Source: Glandiceps talaboti
Taxonomy: Eukaryota; Hemichordata; Enteropneusta; Spengelidae
Reading direction: 5' to 3'
DNA length: 64,000 nucleotides
Assembly (NCBI RefSeq): GCF_964340395.1
Contig: NC_135561.1
Coordinates: 10,122,732 to 10,186,731, forward strand
Position 1 is the stretch's first letter; each line of letters starts with the position of its first letter. The notes beneath the pieces were generated by a model. That model was given only the letters and a program-made list of their open reading frames with translations, was not told the DNA's origin and did not search any database. Made by a program: the position numbers and the translations under genes. Of this stretch, positions 12,401 through 23,010 are shown in pieces.

Positions 12401-15400
12401 ATCTGAAACGCGAATGGCTGTAAAGTTTTAAATGGACAACACGGACAATGGTCAATCTTTTGAGCTATGGAAAACAACTGACCAGCATGACACCAAATGA
12501 ACATTCTGATTCTAGGGTTACACTTACAGATAGTCAACGAAGTATCTATTTTAGCACTGTGATAAGATATTTGCCAAAGCCTCGATAACTGGCGAATTTG
12601 ATTTTATCTCCATACCGTCACACGGACTCCCTCTAGTCAGACAATGTATGTGTTCCTAGGTCTTTTTCCAAAGCCTCGACAACTGGTAAATTTGATTTTA
12701 TCTCGACACAGTCACACCATGGACACAAGGACTCCTAGTCAGGCGATGTATGTGTTCGTAGTTTTTTTTTTCGTGAGATTTTATAGGATCAACTTTGAAG
12801 GGGTCAGTTTCTTTGTACAATTGTGATGATTTGCTTGCAATATCTGGGGTTTCCAGACAAGTTTGACAAAACGTAGTACAACTTTTGTCGTCATACTGCA
12901 ATCATGACCAAGTAAAACTGTTTTTCAATGTTCTTGTCGCATATTTCTGTCAAATTTCTAATCCTTCGTGAAATCCAATATTTTTCAATATTTTTCGTTT
13001 CGTCGATGCGTCAAAAATAACCGTTACAAATATAATAGAATTGTCAATTGACTGAAACCAAGCATGTCAACTTTATATTTATCATTATAAATTGGGTATT
13101 GTTCAACTATAAGTGGTGTACGTCTAAATATATAGATTCATAGGCAAGATTTAATGTTTCACGTTAGCGGGACCAAGGACCACGGACCACTAATTCTTTC
13201 AGCAGGACCACTGGATTTTTTAAGGCACTGGTCCGGGGACCACCAGTTCACAAAATGATTTGTTCACCCCTGATGTATGTATGTATGTATGTATGTATGT
13301 ACAATGTACATGTATGTATGTATTACAGTATGTTTTCTGTTCACTGGTTGTAAATGTAAGATTGTCCTTTTAGGACAATAAATGGATTAATAGACAGTGA
13401 ACATAAGGAGAGTATGTAGTAAAGCATACATGTGTGAAATTTCTAAATAGATTTATCAACTTACTGAGAGATCAATTCCTTTTTCAGCAGCAAGCTTCTT
13501 GGCAAATGGACTGGCAACTATTCTACCACCTGGTGTTGGAGTTTGAGGGGTAACTGGCACTACTGGTTTAAGAGAGGGTGGTGGTGGTGGTGTCATCTGA
13601 ATGGGTGGTCTTGGAGGAGGGGGAGGGGGTCTTGTCAGCTGCAAGATAAAACATCCACTAAGAAATCATATGCAATAATTCATTTCTATTGTATTATCAA
13701 AATCATCATAAATATGCTTTACAATCAGGTGAAAATGTTCAAATACAGCAGTCACATTAATAAATGCACGCCTTGGGATCCAAAACAACAAATGTGTAGC
13801 CAGTAAGTAAGTAGGGACACTCAACAAAATTGTGTTTCTCAGCAGAAATTCACGATACTCATGAATGATTTGAGTTCCAAAGTGAAATCAGGCATTCTGC
13901 AAATAAACTAAATTTAATGTGGTGGTCTGAGCTTTAGATGGGTAAGGTTACTACATGTACATCATGATCGCAATATGGCACTGCACATCACATTTGTCAA
14001 CAAAGAAGCTCTTCATCCAAACACTTATATCGAATGACTTCTGAACTTTTAATGGAAATAATACAAGAAATGTAGAGATTGGTTTACCTTTGGTGGCTTT
14101 TTTGGTTCTTCTGGAGATTTTGGTAATGGTGGTGGACCATCTAAATCTTCTGTTGGTTCATAATCTTTAAATGCACCTATGTCACCTTCCTCCTCAGACA
14201 AAATACACAGCAACTACAAAGAAATATAACAAAGAAACTATTACCATGCTAAATAAAACATTATATTATATCATGCTACTATGCGCCATTCTGATTGGAT
14301 AATAACTGTGGTAAAATCCCATTTTACCACGGCTGGCAGTGGTAAAATGGGTCCCTAAACTAGCATATGAATAGTACTCACAAAAATGAAGCTAGTGTTC
14401 GTTCTTATACCAATAAGTTAACACTTCCTCAGAGTAAAGGTATGTCAGGTATCCTGTACAATAGTTTAGGTTACAGTAGTCCAAATAATTCCACTGATGA
14501 CCTTGCGATCGAAAGTAACGATCGATCAGTGGCTTCAACATCACTGGCCATGGCTGATAAGGTACAAGTTCTCCCATGCAATGAGCCGTCAGCGTCCTGC
14601 TCTCGTTGAATCAAACAACACCAATTTAACTTTTAACCATCAGTCAAGTGCGTCAGGATTATTTCAAAACTGTACATTTTCAGGTTCAGTCAATGTTCAA
14701 TTTGTTAACCATTAAATTAAAGTAGACTGTGTAATGTCGCGTCTCTGATTTACTGTCTCGAGCTTTCTCCGATTCCACTGATTCAACGCCGAGACATCTA
14801 TTTTTAGCAGTGTACAAGATTGTATTGTTCTTATGTAAATATCCAAACAAAATTGTTACTTTCTTTGACCCCTTGCCCCGTTTTCTTCGTTGCTAGTTTT
14901 CAACGCGTTTTCGTTATGCATTATATGATGTAAATAAAGTAATTTATCAATGTAATGCAATGTAGTGTATGGTTTGTGTTCATGCAGTGTGCGTGTTTGG
15001 GCGACATGAACGTATCCACTCATCAAAATATGCTCGTTCCCGACGATCTATTACCGACGATCTTTTTCTGTACGTGCGAATTCGCCTTTTCAGGCATATA
15101 AATAACCACAGAATCACATTTAGAAGAAATAGACACATATTTTGATATAATATAATAGCAATAACCCCCTCCGAAGGCGGGCATACACTCGAATTTGGTA
15201 CAATTCGCTCCATATAGCACTCGCCATTCAGCTCGTGCTATATGTCGCGAATTGTACCAAAATCTCGTGTATACCCGCCTTCGGCGGGGGTTATTGCTTA
15301 AATATACATGCATTAGCAATGTCTTAAAAATTTGCATATGGTAATCACATGAATACCCAATTTTTAACAAGGATGCTTGGCATCAGTATACCCTCTAATA

Positions 15401-15857
15401 CAAGTAAATTTTGTTATTGTAGGTTGGAATGCTAAAGCCTGACAATGAAACACAGAAAGATTTAGGTACATGTATCACCTACCTTTCCAATTGGAACTTC
15501 CTTTGATCCTTCCGCAACAAAAATTTTGGCAAGATAACCTTCCTCTGGTGTTTCCATCGACATAGTTGCCTTATCTGTTTCTATTTCAGCAAGAACATCA
15601 CCCTCATTTACACGCTCACCCACCTATGAAGTCCATAAAATGAAAAGTTAATTTTTCATACAAATTTTGATAACTAACAGGTCCATGTCAAAAAGGCCTG
15701 GGATTGAAATGACTTGTCATTCATTTCCTTACATTGAACTGGGTGGCATATACAGGTGAGTAAAATGTACAAGAGTTTCATAAGTTTGATAACTTCTAGA
15801 ATGTTCAAGTTTATTCCAATATCTTATATTAGGTTTTTGAACATTATTTGTTCAATC

Positions 15858-15951
<94 letters not shown>

Positions 15952-18900
15952 ATACAGTGAAAAAATTACTAGTAAAAACAATTACATGTAAAACAGATAA
16001 AATACATGTACGTCTTGGCATGCAATTTTCCATATCATTTTTTCAAGGATACCAGTGATTTCCAAATACACTTTGTAGCTACACAAGTGGACAATCAATA
16101 GAAGGGTAACTTAAGACAAAGTCATTTTACCTGTTTCTCCCATCTTGTGAGAGTACCTGTCTCCATTGTAGGTGATAATGCAGGTAATGGGACTTTATGG
16201 TGAGGAGGTAAATCCTCTAAAATAAAAGAATAAAACAAAATTTGTCAGTCCTCTATAACTTAACAAGTACTAGTGAGTTGTACCAAGTGCATAAAATAAG
16301 TGCAAGTGTTACTACAAATGTTGCATACATGTACACAGTCTCTTCCCAACATAAAGCTTGCACTTCATGGTGTAATGACGCTAACTGCATCCCAAGGTTT
16401 TTGAAGTTGCTTCCTTGAAGAACATCATGCTCTCTCCTAGGTAGATACATGTATATATGGATTCAGGAAGATTGTCAATGTCCTTCAATTATTCTGGACT
16501 ATAGTTTGGTGGCAGTCTTAATAACTGACATTCATCCCATTACAGTAAACCATGAAATAATACACCAAGGACCTGTCTACATCTATATACATCATTCTAT
16601 ACTTCAGTAAATAGACAATCTAAACTGATAGAATATGCTTTTGTACACTATTACTCCTTGCCGTTGGTTCTCCACAAAAGCCAATTAAGTAATTTTTAAT
16701 TTGTAATTCCCTATAAATTCTCAATAAATATCAGTGTTTCACTTAAAGTTTGAGAACCCTGATATCAGAAAAGGATAAATTTTCACAAAAACTTCTCAAA
16801 ACTAATCTGATCACTTTTTAGATACTACTCCAGGCCAGGAAGAATGACTTTACAAAACCTTGATCTTGCTCACTTTTGTATCACGAGTATGGCAAAGATG
16901 TCATACTTATAAATTCTTCAAGATTATTTGTAAAATTCATGCATTTTAATCATTTGTACACTCGTATGTGAAAACTTTGTGTTTTGTACAATTGTCATAT
17001 ACTCTATGTTTATCATCTTCCATCATAATCTCTGGTTGTTTTGCTTCATACCAAAGATGAATAAATTATGTGTGAGAATGAATGTTCATGGACTCTGGCT
17101 TCATAGTATCAAGTGAAAATTTCTAATTACAGTGTCAAATCATTTTCAGAAGTGAATCCAAATTTTTTGCTGATGTTTCATCACCATTGACAGGAATGTA
17201 GAAGAAAATTTGAAATTCGCTTCTGAAAAAGTACTTGACTTTGTGAGGAGAAATTTTCCTTTGATACTATGAATTTCAGTGTTTTTATTGATAATAAGTA
17301 TATCAAATGAAATGAAACCTGTCTTACCTGAACTGAGAAATCTAACTTGTGTAACATTATTAATTCTGTACACTTGGAATACAGCTGGCCTATGCAATGG
17401 TGACCTGAAAACACAAGCACATGGAAACTCACTACATTGTATGTATTCATTTGTGCAATTCTTAATTTAGAGTACCAAATACATTTTGTATTTAAGAAAG
17501 CCCAATACATTTTTGTACTTGATTTTTTACAATGAAAAATGACAAATGTGGCCTGGATTTTGTGGAAGCATTATTACATGTACATAGATTTACACTGACT
17601 GTTGTAATTGAATAACATACAAAATTTTGATACATTTTTGGAGAGATCTCAAATAGAGAGTGACAGAGAAGAAACTGAGTGACAGAGATGGAGAGAGAGA
17701 GAGACAGACAGACACAGACAGACAGACAGACAGACAGCCTGACAGACAGAGAGGGGGGAGGGGGATGCAATATTTTACTGTAAAAATGGACTATTCTTTT
17801 ATATTCTTTATGTCCATTTTTACATAAAACCACTAAATAATCAGGAGGTCTCATAGTCCTGCTTACAGACGAAGTAAATCTGGACTTGGTTCTGACATTT
17901 GTATACTAATAGTACCCCGGCTAGTACCACTCCAATCCAATTTTACTTGTGTGCTAGATTAAGATATGGAAGAGTGACAAAGACTGAGTGGCATGACAAT
18001 GAGTGAGTGGTTGTATGGACAGCCAGGTTGAAAAATAGCGGGGTGTCTTGCACACTAATGAAAGAGGTGTACAGTTATATTCAAATTTATAATATACCTA
18101 GTGATAATGATGTGCCATGATTCGCTAGAATCAGTCACGTGATAGGAAAATAGAATGACTATTTCCCTAGGGAAATAGTTCCATCAACTTTTACATGGTC
18201 ACGTGACCATCGCGCGTTCACAGCAGGTCAAAATGGCAGCTTCTGACGATGTCATCTGCCACCGCGAGTTCACAGCATGAGGTATATTATAAAACACATA
18301 TTGCCTGGCCTATATTCGGGCTATAGCACCCGTTAAGCGTTCATTACCCCCTCGTGACTGTGAGTTACCAGAATCACATGCTATTTCCCAAGGCCAAAGG
18401 CCGAGGGAAATAGCATGTGATTCTGGTAACTCACAGTCCCTCGGGTGTAATAATCGGGTGCTATAGCCCTCATGGCCAGGCAATATGTGTTCAATAAAAG
18501 TTAGTTATGCCATGTTATGGGGTTCACCATCGACCATGTAGATCGTGTATGCAGGATCTATGGTTTAATTTGTATAGTCACAGCATACAGACCTATCGAA
18601 GATTACGTTGTCTATATAATTTCTATAAAATATAATCATGTTGTAAATTACAATGTCCATATCATTAAAATTGTTACGTAATGTCAAAATCACACGATAC
18701 GGACGACTTCGTATATTTATAAGGGAAACACGACCGTGATTGAAAAATGTAAATGCTTTGGAATGAGCAAAAAATTCAATCTGAAAAGGGAATCCCTGAT
18801 CGAGTTATTCGATGTTCACGATTTTGATATGCAGGTGTTATAGTCACGAAAATTTCCCTGGAAAACAAGCGAGATGCCAGGCCAGGGTCGGTCGAGACTA

Positions 18901-19079
18901 CATACACGTACAGCTGGGATGGATGTTCACTATGTCGACATGAACATGCAAACTTACCGGACTTTACTACAGAGATGTCCGCTTCTAATTGCAACAACCC
19001 TGAAAGAATGTAGCCTACATGTTCTTGAAAATGTATTTATTCGGCTTAGAGCTCTCGCTACGCTTGCCGACCGCTGCAT
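6208..19079 (-). CDS. DLAT: Dihydrolipoyllysine acetyltransferase, PDH complex E2, mitochondrial
   Basis: DLAT moves acetyl groups from the lipoyl arm to CoA and forms the core of the matrix pyruvate dehydrogenase complex. Thirteen coding exons, 5' to 3': 19079-18958, 17404-17328, 16216-16131, 15623-15483, 14213-14088, 13638-13465, 10434-10252, 9888-9803, 8799-8659, 8125-8044, 7588-7508, 7160-7021, 6337-6208. All borders are GT-AG, and the phases join to 522 residues plus a stop. The N-terminus is rich in Arg and Ser and lacks acidic residues, as a mitochondrial presequence should be. There is one lipoyl domain (lipoylated Lys113 in ETDKAT), a Pro-rich linker, the E3-binding domain (about 221-260) and the acyltransferase core ending in DHRVVDGA with catalytic His about 495. 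The C-terminus TMLL is typical of animal DLAT. Human DLAT has two lipoyl domains. One is seen here. The start was chosen because exon 1 gives a presequence and its phase fits exon 2. Confidence 0.96.
6595..6983 (-). other. Open frame with perfect 24-bp inverted repeat inside the last DLAT intron
   Basis: A 128-codon frame runs opposite to the plus strand between the last two DLAT exons. It contains a perfect 24-bp inverted repeat, with arms at 6871-6894 and 6945-6968 and a spacer of 50 bases. I do not recognise the peptide. It may be a decayed transposon fragment or chance. It is not part of the DLAT mRNA in my model. Confidence 0.3.
7772..7807. repeat. (CA)n microsatellite
   Basis: A dinucleotide CA run of about 36 bases in a DLAT intron, with a TG/TA-rich flank on its left. 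Confidence 0.95.
9194..9213. repeat. Poly-G run of 20
   Basis: Twenty consecutive G in a DLAT intron. On the DLAT transcript it reads as poly-C. The length in the assembly may be unreliable. Confidence 0.9.
9349..9440. repeat. (ATAC)n microsatellite
   Basis: About 90 bases of ATAC repeats with a single interruption, in the DLAT intron between exons 7 and 8 by position. Confidence 0.95.
10987..11148. repeat. (ATGT)n/(ATGG)n microsatellite, left flank of the hAT-like element
   Basis: ATGT and ATGG tetranucleotide runs lead directly into the left end of the transposon at 11149. The same ATGT array resumes at 13273, which shows that the transposon split a pre-existing microsatellite. Confidence 0.9.
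11149..13272. mobile_element. hAT-like DNA transposon, 2.1 kb, probably non-autonomous
   Basis: The element begins CAGGGGTGAACAAATC and ends with the exact reverse complement, a 16-bp terminal inverted repeat of the CAGGGG type common in hAT transposons. Beyond the terminus both ends carry many GGTCC/GGACC motifs, like subterminal transposase-binding sites. The interior has no long open frame and no recognisable transposase; the longest frame is about 87 codons. A tandem duplication of about 115 bp lies near 12560-12770. Because it sits in an ATGT array, an 8-bp target duplication cannot be called: the flanks GTATGTAT and ATGTATGT differ by a shift of two. Confidence 0.8.
12560..12770. repeat. 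Imperfect tandem duplication inside the hAT-like element
   Basis: Two copies of a unit that includes CCAAAGCCTCGA, AATTTGATTTTATCTC and CAATGTATGTGTTC-like stretches occur head to tail, about 85-115 bases each. They lie wholly inside the transposon. Confidence 0.7.
13273..13323. repeat. (ATGT)n, right flank of the hAT-like element
   Basis: Continuation of the array at 10987-11148 on the far side of the insertion. Confidence 0.85.
14281..14358. repeat. Hairpin-forming sequence in DLAT intron
   Basis: TGGTAAAATCCCATTTTACCA is a near-perfect short palindrome, and a third related copy (TGGTAAAATGGG) follows after CGGCTGGCAG. It may be one end of a DNA transposon that includes the next feature. 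Confidence 0.45.
14367..14715 (+). pseudogene. Possible decayed C-terminus of a transposon-borne protein
   Basis: Two overlapping plus-strand frames (14367-14609 and 14497-14715) lie antisense in the DLAT intron. The first is rich in Ser and Asn; the second ends [17 protein letters not shown], a style of C-terminus I associate with uncharacterised DNA-transposon proteins of marine invertebrates. The coding sense passes between the two frames, so it is broken. The family assignment is weak. Confidence 0.3.
15157..15298. mobile_element. Foldback MITE, ~142 bp
   Basis: The whole element is an almost complete palindrome. The left arm, AGCAATAACC to about 15221, matches the reverse complement of about 15237-15298 with few mismatches over some 62 bp, and the loop is about 15 bases. 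Both arms carry a GC-rich segment (CCGAAGGCGGG) unlike the AT-rich intron around it. No coding capacity. Confidence 0.8.
15857..15953. repeat. (CTAA)n followed by (AAAT)n
   Basis: About 60 bases of CTAA repeats pass directly into about 35 bases of AAAT, a compound microsatellite in a DLAT intron. Confidence 0.95.
17690..17756. repeat. (GA)n/(CAGA)n microsatellite
   Basis: GAGA passes into CAGA repeats, followed by a G-rich tract. In DLAT intron 1. Confidence 0.9.
17854..17925. repeat. Dispersed repeat fragment (shared with 20776-20871)
   Basis: TAGTCCTGCTT, an ACGAA motif and GGTTCTGACA appear in the same order and spacing as in the copy near 20776 (TAGTCCTGCTT...GATTCTGACA). This indicates two copies of one short mobile family. 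Confidence 0.55.
18293..18491. mobile_element. Foldback MITE, ~199 bp
   Basis: The ends AACACATATTGCC and GGCAATATGTGTT are exact reverse complements. The arms then match over about 95 bp each, including a stretch around ACTGTGAGTTACCAGAATC, and leave a loop of about 15 bases. Mismatches cluster near the CCCGTTAAG and ATTATTACACCC segments. It lies in DLAT intron 1, close to exon 1. No open frame. Confidence 0.82.
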
Positions 19080-19202
19080 TCCGTATATTTTTCGGCTCGT
19101 CTAGCAGGATTCAGGCGAAAAAGTCCCCGGCCTCGCTTTCGATCAAAATGTTGGTTGGTTTCTCGTTCGTTCTTCACTCCAGTTCAAGACTAACTTTGCG
19201 TG

Positions 19203-19210
19203 TGACGTCA
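19203..19210. promoter_or_regulatory. CRE-like palindrome upstream of DLAT
   Basis: TGACGTCA, the full cAMP-response element consensus bound by CREB/ATF factors, lies 124 bases upstream of the DLAT start codon in locally CpG-containing sequence. A second TGACGTG-like half site lies near 19249. The position fits a proximal promoter. Function is inferred. Confidence 0.4.
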
Positions 19211-20775
19211 TCATGGTGGTATGGGTTCGTGGTGGTCACTACTGGCATGACGTGACTGGACCAAACGTCGACCAGCGCGGGCCTGTTTTCATTGTATTTG
19301 ATAAAACTTTTAATTTTACACAAATAAATTGATTTTATCGTCGTGAAAAATTCCATCAGACAAAACAAATTACTTCCCAGTATAAAGCATTAACATGCCA
19401 AACAAAAGCTTGAGAACGGTTCCAGTAAGCCTGAGGGACAGTGAGAGGAGGTTTTTTTTCTAAGAAATAATTTTCACTTGAGACAAAATTTCAGCTTCAA
19501 GTTGATATTGGTGTAGCTAGTGTGGTCTCTAACAAAACCATGTCTAGTCAAACTCCCTTAATCAGCACCAAACGTTGTTCGTCCAGTCAACTAACCACAA
19601 CTGTTGTAGTGATGTAACTTAGCGTAGCATCATAAGTCCTGAACTGACAAACCATATTGGACATTACATAACTGTCCCAATAAACGGTGATTTTATGAGG
19701 GACTGTGATATTGGTTAGAATTTGTGATTTAATTAACAAAGGCATGGTGTTAATGACTGTGTGGGTGACTGTGGATGAATTTTAAATTGCATCTTATACA
19801 TCTCAGCCGGACTTCTAGAGTAACGTTATGACTTTGACTATACTTTGAGTGGAGGTGTAAATCGTAACGATACTATAAGAACTAGACTAGGCTAACTTTA
19901 ATATCTTACAACGAAATTTAAAGTAAGGGAAGATGTTTTTCCTTTTCAGTGACAAGTTACCATGTTTGCGATTGAAATTTGATGACAAAACTGTTGTACA
20001 CATATGATTGTACTTGTGAGGTTCATAGGCCTACATCTTTGAATTTCATGGGAACTTTATCATATTGCACCTAAATGCTTACATATCATAATCTAACCAT
20101 TTCTGGCAGATATGTAAACTTTTATACTTGTCATTAATTTTTTTTTACACCTTATAGCGTCTTGTTAGTGTTTGTATTTTGGGTACACATTATTACTCAT
20201 AATGCTTCACCAGCAACGTTAATGTACCCCATGACTCTCTGTCATGTGCCTCCCTTTTGGGCTCACTGTTAGATAGTAAGATACAGACATGCGTGCTACG
20301 CTAAGTCCCAGCACTCATTAAGAAGCCTGATAAGGCTGATGAACAACACAACGTATTACAGTCTAACTGTAAAATTATTGGATTTGGTGGAGACCTTTCC
20401 TTCCGTGATAAGCCTTATCAGTGTACATTTACAGTGTGTAAAAGAAGGTCACCCGATGTACACAAATCGAAAAAGGCTTCATCATAGAATTGTTATTCAT
20501 ATTTTGGCTCTTGCGCAAGTTCTCGTGGATATAGAGTCACAGAGTGGTCAAACTGATGAGAGCAAGTTCATGAGCATCTGCGCTTATGATGTATACTATG
20601 TATCATGAATGATCAATTACTCACGGAATTAATGTCGGCTATTGTCCCTAATATGTTATCATATCATTGTGAGAGAATACTACGTTATACTTATAATTAC
20701 TTTTTTTTTTAAATAATCTGTTGAAAAATGAGTGAAGCTAGGAACTGAGAACGAGTCGAAGTACAGACGCCATAC

Positions 20776-20871
20776 TAGTCCTGCTTGCATACGAATTAAT
20801 TCGGGACTCGATTCTGACAATTAGAGTCAAGTCAGCAATATAGACTCGTGCACCGCCTGTAAGCAGGGCTA
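20776..20871. mobile_element. Short inverted-repeat element
   Basis: Starts TAGTCCTGCTTGC and ends GTAAGCAGGGCTA, an imperfect inverted repeat around about 70 bases. The left part recurs at 17854. Probably a small MITE. Confidence 0.5.
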
Positions 20872-21492
20872 ACGCCATGATGTGATGATAGTATTGATAC
20901 GCGCGACATAAAGCAAACCACGCATTCTCAATGGCCCGATCCGAGTAAGATTCGTGACGTCGACTTTGACGGGTTAAGTTTGCTGGAACGGTATACGGTA
21001 CGCAAACAGACGGATAAGTCTGTAAGCTTATAAATGTTTTCAGACACATCGATTGGTACATAATTGTGTTGGTTTTAACACATTAAAATTGTTTTATTAT
21101 ATTTATATAAATGTAACTCGTTTGAAACGTAAACATGGTAAGCTTATGTGGAAAAAAAACAAAAGCACACAAAACATCTTCATAAATATGTTAAAAATGG
21201 AATACTGTAGTATAACAAATTACTCACTCGCTTTTTAAATTTTTCTACATCTCAGTTCTTTGCGCGAGTATGGCGTGGTGTATTTAAGCTTAGAGGGCGC
21301 CCTTGACATGAAAATAAAAGTAATTTGTAGATACAAACATACGATTTTGTTCCAAATTTAGTACAAATAACTTGCAGTGCCAGTCATCGTGGAAACAGAC
21401 AGACAAACAAGGCAATCAAATGGCAAAACAAAGAAAAAAATATATTAGTAAACAAAAAAACAAACAAACGAATAAATGCATAAATTAATTTA

Positions 21493-21498
21493 ATAAAA

Positions 21499-21529
<31 letters not shown>

Positions 21530-21533
21530 ATAT
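21493..21533. repeat. (AAAT)n microsatellite
   Basis: About 40 bases of AAAT units in intergenic sequence. Confidence 0.95.
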
Positions 21534-21825
21534 TTTTTAACAATTGATATGCTAATGTTTTCCAGTTTGTGATAATTATGATTTCATTTTTCAGTTATCA
21601 ATATCATGTTACAACCGAGTCTTTTGAAATGAAAGGAACTAAAACAAAAACACTGAAATCTCTTCAAAAACGCTTTTTTTTTTACAAAAATAAAAAAAAA
21701 TAGGCTAGCATGTCGGCAGAATAATAGAATCCTTCTAACTCCATGCCGGGTACAACCATACTTCACTCGCTCAGGTATATACGTATTTAATTACTTCTGA
21801 TGATTGCTTTATATATATGTGTGGC

Positions 21826-21904
21826 GCAGTACAGTACAGTACAGTACAGTACAGTACAGTACAGTACAGTACAGTACAGTACAGTACAGTACAGTACAGT
21901 ACAG
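21826..21904. repeat. (CAGTA)n pentanucleotide microsatellite
   Basis: About 15 uninterrupted CAGTA units. A GAGGGCGCCCTT motif sits at its right border. Confidence 0.97.
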
Positions 21905-22139
21905 GAGGGCGCCCTTCAAATGAAAATGAAAGTGGTCTTGTATGACGTGATCATGACCTCCCATATAAATGTAAAACAACGACACTTATTCGTTTCACTA
22001 AAACGTCTTTATTGTTCGAAATGAGTAAGCAAACATCTAGCATCTACTAGACTGTCATAGTGCCAGACACATATAAACAAACTAAGCATGTCACGATCAA
22101 ACATGACCTTTAACCCTCGAAGAAAATGTTTAGATGCAA

Positions 22140-22300
22140 GATGGCGACGTAGCAACGTGTACCAGTAACGATTGTTACTTAATGAAATATCCCGGATTGC
22201 GGTACTATGTCACCAAGATTACAGACCATAATGTCGAAAAGGGAGTAGTTCAATCGACGTCGAACGTGACTGCGATCTGCGATTTCTTGACGAGATAGAG
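22140..22300 (+). promoter_or_regulatory. Candidate non-coding first exon and promoter of the giant ROCO gene
   Basis: The first coding exon of the giant gene is preceded by a splice acceptor (24787-24788), so an upstream exon should exist. The best donor I see in a CpG-containing, TSS-like stretch is GAG|GTAAGT at 22300/22301. Any exon ending there would carry a five-codon upstream frame (ATGTCGAAAAGGGAGTAG). The 5' end is not defined. Confidence 0.3.
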
Positions 22301-22781
22301 GTAAGTTTACAGAGAAGCTTGCTACGATGTACGTCGTAGATAACTGGTATGGTATTAGTAAGCACTTTGCTTGATCATGGCAGTTTGACGTCATGGGATC
22401 GCATTCAAACGGCGCATTGTACTTCACATGGATCATGAATGGATCTTTCATTGGCCAATATTGAATCCAATGATAAATGTCAATGTTTTAGAACAGAACG
22501 TTGATAAAATAGCTACTTTCCCTGTAATAAATCGTTGAATCATGAATTTAATGCCTTTATAATTAAATAAATGCATTGTTTATAGTTAGCCCACAAGCGC
22601 AAGCGACTGTGTGTTTTGTACCATGGAAAATGGTCGTACAATGTACTTCCATGAAACAAGACGTTGTAATCTGATATTATATATATATATATATTGATAC
22701 TATTAATGAAGATGTTTGTCTGGAGAGAACAGTTCTCAATGCAACAGTAAAAGCAAAGCATAATCAAAAATTATAACTCAA

Positions 22782-22814
22782 AGCATAGACCCTCCACGGT
22801 GGAGGGTCTATGCT
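22782..22814. repeat. Perfect 16-bp hairpin
   Basis: AGCATAGACCCTCCAC, one G, then the exact reverse complement. There is no tract on either side that would suggest a terminator. More likely a transposon footprint or foldback remnant in the presumed first intron. Confidence 0.7.
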
Positions 22815-23010
22815 CAAAGAGTTTCACACGCTTCTGCGATCATCATGTTATGGATAGGCTTGGACATTACGCATGTTACGTAATGGGATGGCCAGACTAA
22901 TCAACTATTTATGGGGGTTTCGTTCTGGTGTGGTTAGCTGGGAAGAACTTCCCTTCTTTCCTCAAACCGCTATCACTTCCTCAGCGATCATCAGCCAACG
23001 GATAAATATT

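Larger units (their letters stand above)
19260..22140. other. Intergenic region upstream of DLAT
   Basis: I see no supported exon. The open frames at 20339-20608 (+) and 20738-21061 (-) are not recognisable proteins. The region holds a short inverted-repeat element (20776-20871), AAAT and CAGTA microsatellites, and a direct repeat of GAGGGCGCCCTT plus an ATGAAAAT motif at about 21293 and 21904. Confidence 0.4.

Noticed and set aside
15857-15918. (CTAA)n as an interstitial telomere
   Set aside because: The unit is four bases, not the six of the animal telomere repeat TTAGGG.
20339-20608. 89-codon plus-strand frame as a small gene
   Set aside because: No recognisable motif, no clear splice or start context, and repeats nearby.
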